Positions 17,901 to 25,242 of a DNA stretch of 46,830 nucleotides are shown in pieces. A program made the position numbers and the translations under genes. This DNA is from an uncultured Acetatifactor sp. (GTDB taxonomy: Bacteria; Bacillota; Clostridia; Lachnospirales; Lachnospiraceae). The stretch lies in contig NZ_CAJUCP010000049.1 of the NCBI RefSeq assembly GCF_910585425.1, forward strand, positions 1-46,830. Reading direction: 5' to 3'. Every line of letters begins with the position of its first letter. The first letter of the stretch is position 1. The notes under the pieces were generated by a model, which did no database searches, was not told where the DNA came from, and saw only the letters and a program-made list of their open reading frames with translations.

Positions 17901-18963
17901 ATCCGAGAGGCATGTCAAAATGCAGGTAGGTATCCACAACCGCTCTTGCTGAATACTGAAACGGCGTATCTACACTCTCGGGATAATTGTCCGTTGCTAC
18001 CGTAGGTCTCTCTCCGTTTAACGACTCTGAATGAAGTCCTTCTGCAAGACGGTAGCCTTTTGCCATACCGCTCTCGTATTCTGTCACGCCTTCACTGTCG
18101 CTTGGATCTGTTCCTTTTACGTTCCAAAGCTTATCACCTTTCTCATCAGACCATGAATCGCGGTTATAGCAGTTTAAGTGACCTTCATAGAAGCCGTACT
18201 CCGGAAGGAGTATTGGGTCTCCGGTCACTTTATAATATGCCCGCAATAATTCCTGTGTCATGCGGCTCCCGTTTTCACCGTCAGACACAAAATAATATGC
18301 GCTTAATTTATTCTCCTTGTGCGTTGCTGTCACAGCTTTTCCATTTACTTCTCCAAAGTCATAGCATCCTTCTGCAAATGTATTTCGAAGCACGCCATAG
18401 CCTCCGGTCGTAAAATAGAACGGATTCGGTGAAGCCACGCCATTATCTGTCCATGCGCTTTCATTTACAATCTGAATCTTCTTTCCTGTATGCACAAATC
18501 GTCCGTTCTGTGTCCCGCCCCCGAAGAAATGCTCATTTTCCTGCTTTACAAGGGTCTGAACCGTCTCCGCTTCTGTGATTGTAAGAGGTTCTGCCTCCTC
18601 CATGACAGTACGTCCATGTAATGTGATTTTCATTTTTGCCGTAGATTTTTCCCAGACTACAGCCACATCCTTACATCTGACTTCAATCTGATCGTCTGTC
18701 TCGGACACCTGTGCCGCCGGTTTGCTGTATTCCTCTGATTCATCCGGCTGCTGCTGAATCTTCGCTGTATGTTCTTCGTCTTTCGGCACTGCATAGCTTC
18801 CGAACACACCGCTTGGATCTACATCATATCTGAAAATCCTCTCCTCTAAAAATGTAAGCTTTCCTCTGATATTGTCATTAAAATCTATGTATACAATATT
18901 TCCGTGAGAAGAATCCTTTCTGACAGATTCTGCATTGCTTAGCTTTGAATCCAATTTGCTCAT
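14902..18963 (-). CDS. Multidomain GH31 glycosidase (alpha-GalNAcase-like)
   Basis: A 1353-residue retaining GH31 enzyme. The N-terminal beta domain (about 20-250) precedes the barrel with probable nucleophile D451 (LKTDVAWVGPGY) and acid/base D532 (NIGSDMDGIF); these contexts resemble the bacterial alpha-N-acetylgalactosaminidase subgroup rather than alpha-glucosidases, so a mucin-type substrate is plausible. C-terminal modules follow: Fn3 (about 925-1010), a CBM32/F5-8-like domain (about 1015-1150), a type I dockerin (about 1165-1225, CGDINMNGIYDVYDYAY) and a cohesin-like domain (about 1230-1350). These are extracellular modules, yet there is no signal peptide, and GGGAGG at 7 nt supports the ATG. 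Base composition is visibly less GC-rich than everything to its left. Function inferred by motif only. Confidence 0.82.
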   Translation of the reverse strand: MSKLDSKLSNAESVRKDSSHGNIVYIDFNDNIRGKLTFLEERIFRYDVDPSGVFGSYAVPKDEEHTAKIQQQPDESEEYSKPAAQVSETDDQIEVRCKDVAVVWEKSTAKMKITLHGRTVMEEAEPLTITEAETVQTLVKQENEHFFGGGTQNGRFVHTGKKIQIVNESAWTDNGVASPNPFYFTTGGYGVLRNTFAEGCYDFGEVNGKAVTATHKENKLSAYYFVSDGENGSRMTQELLRAYYKVTGDPILLPEYGFYEGHLNCYNRDSWSDEKGDKLWNVKGTDPSDSEGVTEYESGMAKGYRLAEGLHSESLNGERPTVATDNYPESVDTPFQYSARAVVDTYLHFDMPLGYILPNDGYGGGYGQNGYYMQGGVDEDGGSSPERLAAVDANVNNFARFTEYANAKGVATGLWTESNLAPDSDSQTYWHLLRDFRQEVAVGGATTLKTDVAWVGPGYSFQLNGVKTAYDIVTTMSNFRPNIISLDGWAGSQRFCSVWTGDQTGGNWEYIRFHIPTYIGSSLSGNPNIGSDMDGIFGGKALIAVRDYQWKAFTPQMLNMDGWGSYVKAPYTFGDPYTGINRMYLKMKSKLMPYIYTSAASAANIDTGNDDTGLPMVRAMFLAYPEDRYAYTRQVQYQYMLGANVLVAPVYKSVAADEIGNDVRNNIYLPDAEEIWIDYLTGEKYRGGQVLNNFEAPIWKLPVFVKNGTILPMYEANNTPDEINKANRIVEFWPAGSSAYTAFEDDGKYIKNETKQEDAYGTIGHVSYGDHVSTTYTSSVEGDTAVIMAEPSVGNYEGFEPERKTTFIVNLSKKPEEVLARNGETELHMEEVRDKAAFEAAVPKNGEAVFFYDEAPALMTYASEKESEMNQLTKDVRTTPKLYIKLSEADIRKESQTVEIKGFVSEMLHMEEKENEALEIPALQAVEEKATPTSIWLHWTEVKGASSYEMLVDGRIYSMGNALSYEHDELEYHSEHSYRVRSRNMEGYSPWSDEISACSLLDPWLNEVGALGKITWTGNNEDIDLRYLNDHAFAGLFFSWDDVNKEKPAAIYDFGAVYELDKFDYYPRDTYGNGTAVRMNVYSSLDGVHWKTEWDGTKEEPWSYDTSLELEENARTVPLDGVKARFLKAEAIECKGNKFATHEMPVYKKEGTKGFAVGSTNGNATVTEGDYTNMKNYLGTSVKDGSNFTDQIQKRCGDINMNGIYDVYDYAYTMFHLDDGTTMTGKPEGSIALVPESESVKAGETFTMTVRAKNALNVNAFGKVIDYNPAKLEFVSIEGNDSVKQMENLTVNKVYSDGTAYVNLAFANRGNKKLYNGSDELAVITMKALADVRPAEEMECEGVLLIGPGFDTV

Positions 18964-19125
18964 CTTTAACCTCCCTTGTCTTATCCGAATTTCGGTTCAT
19001 CCCTCAGACAGATTGTGTCTGCCGCCTTTCCATCTGTCTCAAACAAAACGATTCCATTGCTTCCTTCTCTATCTATTAAGATAGCGTTCCATCATTGCTA
19101 CTGGGCATCATCCCTTTGACGCCTT
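18964..19125 (-). promoter_or_regulatory. Upstream region of the GH31 gene
   Basis: The region contains an 8-bp inverted repeat AGACAGAT (19006-19013)/ATCTGTCT (19032-19039), possibly an operator. It ends at the tRNA-Asn fragment. I see no clear promoter boxes and no upstream codons that would supply a signal peptide in frame. Confidence 0.35.
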
Positions 19126-19186
19126 ACTCCCCGAGTAGGGCTCGAACCTACAACAACTCGGTTAACAGCCGAGTGCTCTACCATTG
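19126..19186 (-). repeat. tRNA-Asn 3' fragment, copy 1 (att-like)
   Basis: 61 bp identical to copy 2 at 20724-20784. On the minus strand it contains the D-loop (CAATGGTAGAGC), the anticodon arm with GTT (CTGTTAACCGAG), the T-arm (GTAGGTTCGAGCCCTAC) and the 3' acceptor strand, then one further base. The first 12 nt of a tRNA (5' acceptor strand TCCCCGA and most of the D-stem) are missing and replaced by unrelated sequence, so it cannot fold as a tRNA. This is what remains when an element integrates into the 3' part of a tRNA gene. Confidence 0.88.
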
Positions 19187-19216
19187 TATGATGTGTAGCC
19201 TGAATTTCTACTCTTT

Positions 19217-20313
19217 TTATCTGATTTGATATCTCTTCATTTTCGTCATCCCTGTCTCGGTCACCTTATTATCATCCACTAACAGCTTCAGCAAATTTCT
19301 GGTCCTCGTTCTTCCGATACCCAGCCAATCAGCCACTTCCTCTACTTTATATTTCATGTTTGGCTGCATTTTGCTTAAAATGATTTCTTTCTGCATCTGT
19401 GTTTTTTCTGTCACTTTTTTTCTGTCACTTTTTTCTGTCACTTTTTTTCTGTCACTTTTTTGTGATGCTTTTATGGATTCTGTGCTGACAAATGATAATT
19501 TTAAAATCGTCCTGTCAGGAGAATATTCTTCTATCACCTGTGGCTCAACCCATCCTTGACTCTCCCAAACAGAATAAATATCCGGCACACCGCTTCCTGC
19601 GCGTTCACCAATACCAATCATATTAAACATTTTCATAAGCGCCTTATTCCTTGGGTCAGAAATCCCTCCCTTCAACATTTGCTTTTTTCCGGTACGAATA
19701 CTGCCCGGATTTTCCAGCACAATACTGTCCGGCTCTTTCTTAATGACAATACCTCTCGGCAGATAAAAATCTGTATTTACAATACAATTAGCAAGCGCCT
19801 CTCTGATTGCCTTATGAACATGCGTATCATCTACCCTGACTACTCCTTCCAACTTGAAGGGCACTTTAATGTCCTTCACTAATTTCCCATACACACGAAA
19901 AAAGAAATCAAATAAATTTCCTGACCAATCCCCCGAGCTGGACTGCAGACGGTCAGTCCAACGGATTTCCGGATCCAATAACTCCCTGAAATCAAGAAAG
20001 TACTCCGGATATTCATATAAAATCTTATATTCATCTCCAAACATCAGTAAACCCGCTACAGTTGGGTGTAACAGACCGTCTGTCCGGCACAGTTTTGCGG
20101 CGCCAATTCTCTCCAGATAATCTGCATCTCCCAGCTGCTCCCAAACATGCTCTCTTCGATATGCCATGTGTCGGTTACGATATGCATGTACTGTCTCCGT
20201 ATTGAGCACATCCATCTGCATATTTTCAAGCAATCCGGCAAACCATTTCTGGCTCTCTTGACCTCGCGGCGGTTATCCTCTCTATACTCATTAAATTTGG
20301 ATAATTCAAACAT
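19217..20313 (-). pseudogene. Decayed AlbA_2 / RecG-like ATP-binding protein
   Basis: Remnant of a putative DNA-binding/ATP-binding protein of the AlbA_2 (AAA_4) plus HATPase_c_4 type. The start (MFELSKFNEYREDNRREVKR, ATG 20313) is the normal N-terminus of the family. After about 28 codons the reading changes frame, and most of the AlbA_2 domain and the middle are missing. The C-terminal part continues in another frame from about 20233: HATPase_c_4 motifs (REALANCIVNTDFY, IENPGSI-like, GIGERAGSGVP) and a winged helix (ADWLGIGRTRTRNLLKLL). A SDRKKVTEK tandem repeat separates them. An ORF fragment overlaps the start from 20501 and may be a second remnant. It lies between the two tRNA-Asn fragments. 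Confidence 0.72.
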
Positions 20314-20551
20314 TACAGGATACCCCTTCCAAAATTACAAATCAAAATATAGTTCCTTACAGCATCGTTCTCGACAATCCGAAGATTCAAAGAAACAATA
20401 CCGCTTTCGTCCACCAATGTCGTCTTTTCCTTCCGTGATTGGAGAACCAATTTTGTCGAATATTCTTCCAGATTAGCGTATCCATTCAATCCCTGAATCA
20501 ACTAACAAATCGCTCTGTCATACTTTGCAAAACTGAATAATCTTAAAGTAG

Positions 20552-20585
20552 AAAAAATGCTTCGGGAAACCCGAAACATTTTTCT
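20552..20585 (-). terminator. Rho-independent terminator
   Basis: On the minus strand AAATGTTTCGGG pairs with CCCGAAGCATTT around a TTT loop and is followed by a T-run. It would end the leftward unit that begins at 20898-20926. Confidence 0.75.
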
Positions 20586-20723
20586 AACATTTTCTTTCGA
20601 CTTATAATCTATTTCAAGTTACGGAAACTATCCAATCCTCCAAGAACTCCACAGGACACTACGCCTTAAAACAACCTCTCACTACTGCGTTCAATAAACG
20701 ACAATGTTTACAAAATTTTTCAA

Positions 20724-20784
20724 ACTCCCCGAGTAGGGCTCGAACCTACAACAACTCGGTTAACAGCCGAGTGCTCTACCATTG
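20724..20784 (-). repeat. tRNA-Asn 3' fragment, copy 2 (att-like)
   Basis: 61 bp identical to copy 1 and, as far as visible, to copy 3 (46776-46830). It breaks at exactly the same base as copy 1, at the D-stem/D-loop boundary; the 5' part is replaced by sequence ending CCGTAT. It lies 272 bp from the recombinase stop codon, as expected for an att site at one end of an element. Confidence 0.88.
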
Positions 20785-20897
20785 ATACGGTTACATACCG
20801 TAAAATCTCTTTGATAGAGTGTTATGTCCAAATTACAATCGAGGCTATACTTTTCACTCTGTTCGGCTACCATCTGACTGGTGACCTAACGAATGGT

Positions 20898-20926
20898 ATA
20901 TTAACACAACTTCTCTCATTTGGCAA
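20898..20926 (-). promoter_or_regulatory. Strong promoter reading into tRNA-Asn fragment
   Basis: On the minus strand TTGCCA (20921-20926), a 17-bp spacer and TAATAT (20898-20903). It reads away from the recombinase gene (which ends here) and into the tRNA fragment. Confidence 0.6.
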
Positions 20927-21055
20927 GAGGGAAATTTATGTTTTTGAAATTCTTTTTATACTTTTTACTCTTTTATAACGCTGTACATAAATAACCGTAA
21001 TGAAACATGATCCGTCTTTTTTCAATGATAGGGCACATCAGCCGACCACCCTTTA

Positions 21056-22669
21056 TCAGATGGCCTCCGTGACCAAAATGCTGCCGTCGCCCCACTCGGA
21101 GCAGAACTGCTGGTATGACATATTGAGCTCAACAGAGATTTTGTAATCCCTCCCAACCTCAATACGCTTGAACAAGTGGCAGGCTATCATTTTCTTCTGC
21201 TCCAGTGTGGCCGTGTCAAATTCCTCCGCCCAGGACTTGAACTGATTGTAGGTCGGGGTGATCAAGTCAATCCCCTGCTTCTTCTTTGCTTCTTCATCCC
21301 GAAGCTCTGTCAGCTTGGTTTCCGCTTCGGTAATCCGTGATTTGACAGTCTGGATTGCCTGGGACAGATCTTCCGGGGAATAAATGCTGTCGCCTGTCAG
21401 CGTCTTTGCGATTTCAAGCTGCAGCTTCGTGAGCTGTTCTCTATTCTTCGTAAGCTCCAGATCCAGCTTCTTCTGCGTGGCCCTGTTCCCGGCCATCTGC
21501 CGCTTGAACATTGCCTGCAGCTTTTCTTCCTCCGGCGCCCCATCCATGCAGCTAAATATTTTTCGGATGATCTGCCGGATGGTCTCGTCCACCCTGTCCG
21601 CCTGATAGGTTGTCTGCCCGTCACACTTGCAGAGCTTGCGGCTCTTGTGGTAACAGGAATACTTGATCTGGTCCACGGAATACTCCGTGCCGTCAGCCCT
21701 CGTATAACTGTCGCGGTACCGGATGGTCGTCAGCCTCCCGCCACAGTGGGCGCAGAACACATTCCCGGAAAGCATTGCCTGTCCTTTGGTCTGTAAAGCT
21801 ATATGCCGCTTTTCCTCGTTCTTGTTCTGTCTCTGCTCCAGGATGTAAAGAATCTGGTCGTATGTATCATCACTGCGGAGCCGCAGCGCCTCCAACTGTG
21901 GAGAAGTCGAGCCGTCCTCCAACCTCCCGCAATAGAAGGAATCCCGAAGGATACGAATCACTTTAATGCTTGTGAACTTTCCCCCGCCGCTGGGCTTGTA
22001 CCCCTTTTTATTAAGGAAATCCGCCATCCTGTATGAGCCGTACCCCTTATGGATTGTCATGTCGTCTATCATGCGGAGCACTTCGCTGTCCGCCGGGTCA
22101 ATCTCATACTTCTTGACTTTTGCGCCCTTCCGGTTCACAAGCCCGCTGTCCGCCAGGCGGTACCCGAACTTGACCGGTCCGCCGGTGTATAACCCGTCAA
22201 GGGTCATCTGCTGCATCTTGCTCTTGATCCGGATGGAAGTCTTTTCACTCTCGCCGGACGCCTGCCAGAACCGGAGATAATTCATCAGCTTGTCCACATG
22301 GTTGTTAAAGCACTGCTGCCCCTCCTGGGTGCTCCATACCTCAACGCCGTGCTTGGCGAACCATTCCACCACGAAAGGCGTCTCGTCATCAATCCTCCCG
22401 ATCCTGTCGAACATAAATACCAGAAGAATGTCAAACTCGTTATTCAGGGCCGCCTCTTTCAGTTCCTGGATGGCGTCCCTGTCATCCGCCGACACCTTAT
22501 AGCCGGAAATCCCTTTTTCGGAAAACTCTTTCAGGATCGTCCAGTCCTGCTGGCTACTGGCAAAATCACGGCACGCTGTTTTCTGCATGGGGATGTCATT
22601 CTCATTCTTATCATTCTTGTCTACCTGCTTTTTGGTCGATACTCTATAAAGACAATAAACCCGTTTCAT
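21056..22669 (-). CDS. Large serine recombinase (site-specific integrase)
   Basis: A 537-residue serine recombinase that integrates and excises a mobile element by a double-strand break with a 5' phosphoserine link. The resolvase catalytic domain is at about 1-150 with S11 in YRVSTKKQ and an FMFDRIGRIDDE segment; the Recombinase domain is at about 160-265, followed by the zinc-ribbon domain (CAHCGG, then a second Cys pair CYHKSRKLC) and a C-terminal coiled coil (about 370-460). GGAGG at 7 nt favours the ATG at 22669 over an ORF start 18 bp upstream. Similar enzymes drive Tn4451/Tn5397-type elements. It sits at one end of the putative 26-kb island, next to tRNA-Asn fragment copy 2. Confidence 0.92.
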   Translation of the reverse strand: MKRVYCLYRVSTKKQVDKNDKNENDIPMQKTACRDFASSQQDWTILKEFSEKGISGYKVSADDRDAIQELKEAALNNEFDILLVFMFDRIGRIDDETPFVVEWFAKHGVEVWSTQEGQQCFNNHVDKLMNYLRFWQASGESEKTSIRIKSKMQQMTLDGLYTGGPVKFGYRLADSGLVNRKGAKVKKYEIDPADSEVLRMIDDMTIHKGYGSYRMADFLNKKGYKPSGGGKFTSIKVIRILRDSFYCGRLEDGSTSPQLEALRLRSDDTYDQILYILEQRQNKNEEKRHIALQTKGQAMLSGNVFCAHCGGRLTTIRYRDSYTRADGTEYSVDQIKYSCYHKSRKLCKCDGQTTYQADRVDETIRQIIRKIFSCMDGAPEEEKLQAMFKRQMAGNRATQKKLDLELTKNREQLTKLQLEIAKTLTGDSIYSPEDLSQAIQTVKSRITEAETKLTELRDEEAKKKQGIDLITPTYNQFKSWAEEFDTATLEQKKMIACHLFKRIEVGRDYKISVELNMSYQQFCSEWGDGSILVTEAI

Positions 22670-22834
22670 TACGCTACCTCCGTACATTCTTTTTGTACGG
22701 AATCACGCTGCTATTCCTTATTCGCTTGTCAATGTGCAGCCGGGGCAATACCTCTCCCGGTACTTCTATTATACCGTGAAATGCCCCTGACGGCAACGCG
22801 TCTTTTGAGGAAAAGCACCGTAATCCTCCTGTTT

Positions 22835-23017
22835 TCATAGTGCCTGGCCGCATGGGATGAACTCTTTCTGGAAGCGTTCCTCATATGCCTCCGTGAGAAT
22901 GTCCCTGACCTTATTTTTCACATCTGTACCCTCGCTCCCGCTGAACATGATCGTGACCGCCGAGCTGTTGATATGTAACCGCATGACAGGATTCCTGTCT
23001 GTCCTTATACTCTCCAA
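22835..23017 (-). CDS. Small mobile-element ORF with TTG start
   Basis: A 60-residue protein of unknown function with a central hydrophobic/beta stretch (MRLHINSSAVTIMFSG) and a charged C-terminal helix (VRDILTEAYEERFQKEF). It begins with TTG, 7 nt after a perfect AAGGAGG, which is why I accept it. It lies directly upstream of the recombinase on the same strand. Short proteins in this position in Clostridia transposons are often transposon-encoded accessory proteins (TnpW-like in size and layout), but I cannot show family membership from motifs. Confidence 0.55.
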   Translation of the reverse strand: MESIRTDRNPVMRLHINSSAVTIMFSGSEGTDVKNKVRDILTEAYEERFQKEFIPCGQAL

Positions 23018-23213
23018 AGAAAAACCTCCTTCCCGTTCCCAATGTCTTTATCAAGGCCACATGAATAAGTCGGGCCTGCGCTCTTACAGTCACAGACCCG
23101 GCCCATTGTATCTGATCTCGATTCTGTCCGCCGTATTTGCCACGCTCCCCGGCAGATCCCATACACACTTATATAGGAAGGGATTGCTACAGGCTGCGGC
23201 CGGCTTCACCGCA

Positions 23214-23387
23214 TCATAGCCCCGCCTGTGCCGCCGCTTTGCCAGAGCAAGCAAACACCGCAGGGACTCCCCTTCCAGTCTGTGAGGGGTCGTGAGAAAG
23301 TACCATTATGATCTGCGCCGTCATCGCGTCCGGCCTGCCACAGCCGGATCGGTGGAAACGTGGACCGCTCGGACAGCCTTTATTCAT
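23214..23387 (-). CDS. Possible 57-residue ORF, unknown
   Basis: ATG at 23387 preceded by GGGGAGGTG (close spacing). The product (MNKGCPSGPRFHRSGCGRPD...) has no motif I recognise. It is the only ORF with a ribosome site in the 600-bp gap 23018-23621 between the small mobile-element ORF and the sigma-like gene. That gap otherwise shows nothing I can name; it may hold an origin of transfer or a remnant. Confidence 0.25.
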   Translation of the reverse strand: MNKGCPSGPRFHRSGCGRPDAMTAQIIMVLSHDPSQTGRGVPAVFACSGKAAAQAGL

Positions 23388-23621
23388 CACCTCCCCAGGC
23401 TGTCTGTCTTTGCGCCGCCCCATCCTCCGCTCGGAACACAGAATGAAGTACCCATAGCAATGTGTATGAAATTGTCAAGGTGCCGCAGAGGGCAGAGCAG
23501 ATATTAGTCACTCCTTGGGGTGGCCCAGAGCCTGCGCCCTGCTGCCTCACCCCCGGCTTGTCCTGCCGGAAATGCCCTTCTTACTATTCCGTACATTTTC
23601 AGGGCAATTTCGCCGTCTGAA

Positions 23622-24047
23622 TTAAAAAATTTCTTCTAAAACTTTTTGAAGGTTGCTCAAACCGTGTTCAATGGATTTCCTCACATTGCTCTCATTGATT
23701 CCCTCCGCCCTGGCAATGGCACTCTTGCTCATGCCAAGAAAATAATGCGCATAAATCCGGTTGCGCTGTTTTTCTGGCAGAGAGGCAAGGGCTTTATAAA
23801 GCTGTTCCCTGTCATAAAGCTGCTCTACAAGATCACAGGGATTTTTCTGGCCCAAAGCTGCCATATCCCTTTCAATGCCTCCAGCATAATCCAAAGAATA
23901 AAAAGCCTTGTAACGGTATGTACGGATTCGGTATGCTTCTTCCAAAAGCTCATACTCCCGAAGCAGGAATGCGATTTCCTCCGGCACCTCAACAACTGTG
24001 TCTTTTGTATAAAACGGGTAATAATCCCGCAGATTGATTTTCTTCAT
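23622..24047 (-). CDS. Sigma-70-like factor of mobile element
   Basis: A 141-residue protein with a C-terminal sigma-70 region 4 helix-turn-helix (ASLPEKQRNRIYAHYFLGMSKSAIARAEGINESNVRKSIEHGL) and no region 2, so it is probably a DNA-binding regulator rather than a complete sigma factor. Proteins of this form are standard next to recombinases of Tn916-like and Tn4451-like elements in Firmicutes. GGAGG lies 7 nt before the ATG. It probably controls excision or transfer genes; relaxase and mating genes are absent from this window. Confidence 0.8.
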   Translation of the reverse strand: MKKINLRDYYPFYTKDTVVEVPEEIAFLLREYELLEEAYRIRTYRYKAFYSLDYAGGIERDMAALGQKNPCDLVEQLYDREQLYKALASLPEKQRNRIYAHYFLGMSKSAIARAEGINESNVRKSIEHGLSNLQKVLEEIF

Positions 24048-24479
24048 GGGTAATCCTCCAATCTCGATTTATAGTTGACTGGCAAAATCGAAATCAGAGG
24101 GTGGGGAACGGCAACGGAAAGCAACACCGCTCCCCTCATGTTTCAAAAAAATAATGCGCACCCCCAAAAATCCAGGTACGCAAAATAATAGTTCTCCTAT
24201 ATTGTTTGGAAAATGATGTCGTGTAATCGAATATATTGTCGAAAGAAAAAGCGCCGTAATCCACTTTGTATGGACTACGACGCACATTATCTTTACTAAC
24301 CTGCATCCTTTTAGGATTGCATATATTGCGGTATTCATATGTCCTCCCCAAATGAGGAGAACCAGAATCGTTATCCGATATCAACCTCTAAGCTAAGAGG
24401 AATTATATCTGACATATGCCAAATTACCGCCCTATATAAACCATTCTTTTGCACTATTTAGTTAATCAGAATTTTAGGT
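24048..24479. other. AT-rich intergenic region
   Basis: This 432-bp region between the sigma-like gene and the winged-helix gene has two open frames of 80-90 codons on the minus strand without ribosome sites or recognisable motifs; I do not call them. Two small hairpins, TCCTC/GAGGA (about 24343-24360) and CCTCT/AGAGG (about 24386-24401), may end the upstream gene or form a leader of the sigma-like gene. Confidence 0.35.
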
Positions 24480-25109
24480 TCAAATATTAAATTTATACCC
24501 AACATTATGTACACTTTTAATAAAATTAGGAATATTTTGCGTTATTCGTAATTTCTGTCTAAGGCTACTGATATGATTTGTAATGGTCTTTCGGAAATTG
24601 ACATCATAATCCTCAAACCAAACAATATCTGCAATCATTTCATATGTAAAAACACGATTTGGATTGGAAATAAGCAGCGCTAACAATTCAAACTCTTTTG
24701 CTGTTAATTCAATCTTCTTTCCACATACAGAAACCATCCTTTGATCCTGGTCAAAATGTAAATTCCCATGCTCAAAAGAATGTGTCCAACTATTTATAGA
24801 ATTCCTCCTTTTACTCGAAAAATCTGCAAAGCATTCTAAAACATCCGATATCTGTTCTATTCCAAAGCCTTCCGGATCAACAATGATTATAGGAATATGC
24901 CGTATACTGCGCATGACATTAACATACGGTAATGAATCTAATACTCTGGAATGAAAAATAGCCCAATCATAACTTTTTTCTCTTAATAAACATTGAGCCT
25001 TTTGTGTTGTTTCAGAAAAATCTGTCTCTACATTCTTCTTCAACAGTTTTGGGCAAATAATCTCATATTCATTTCTATTATATCCAACCGCCAATACTTT
25101 ATATGCCAT
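24480..25109 (-). CDS. OmpR-type winged-helix protein with dead receiver
   Basis: A 209-residue DNA-binding protein. The C-terminal half (about 115-209) is a complete OmpR/PhoB winged helix (LTAKEFELLALLISNPNRVFTYEMIADIVW ... HISSLRQKLR ... VGYKFNI, quoted in parts). The N-terminal half has receiver-domain length and layout, but the acidic pair is replaced (VLAVGYN), the phosphoacceptor Asp is His or Ser (WAIFHSRV) and the conserved Thr/Ser is Asp (IIIVDPEG), so it cannot be phosphorylated in the usual way. There is no partner kinase nearby. The gene is more AT-rich than its neighbours. It is likely an orphan regulator of the mobile element. Confidence 0.82.
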   Translation of the reverse strand: MAYKVLAVGYNRNEYEIICPKLLKKNVETDFSETTQKAQCLLREKSYDWAIFHSRVLDSLPYVNVMRSIRHIPIIIVDPEGFGIEQISDVLECFADFSSKRRNSINSWTHSFEHGNLHFDQDQRMVSVCGKKIELTAKEFELLALLISNPNRVFTYEMIADIVWFEDYDVNFRKTITNHISSLRQKLRITQNIPNFIKSVHNVGYKFNI

Positions 25110-25242
25110 GCGCTCTCCCCCTTTCTCTCAGTTTTTATGATAGAACCTTTATATTTTTCATATTAACAGGAAATAAGTATCCACATCTTACAAATTTTGA
25201 CTTCCTTTCAGCAGAAACTGGCCTATATATTCTCTCAAAGCC

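Larger units (their letters stand above)
20552..20891 (-). ncRNA. Candidate ncRNA with tRNA-Asn-derived 3' half
   Basis: A self-contained transcription unit can be read on the minus strand: a strong promoter (20898-20926), a ~105-nt leader without an ORF, a TACGG/CCGTA hairpin (about 20786-20802), the 61-nt tRNA-Asn fragment, ~140 nt without a supported ORF, and a rho-independent terminator (20552-20585). The tRNA anticodon and T arms should still fold, but the acceptor stem cannot form. It may equally be a by-product of integration next to an element promoter. Confidence 0.3.

Noticed and set aside
19126..20784. Two functional tRNA-Asn genes
   Set aside because: Both lack the 5' acceptor strand and D-stem half, so no cloverleaf can close; they are fragments.
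24069..24384. Two overlapping 80-90-codon minus-strand ORFs
   Set aside because: No ribosome sites, no recognisable motifs and mutual overlap in different frames in AT-rich DNA.
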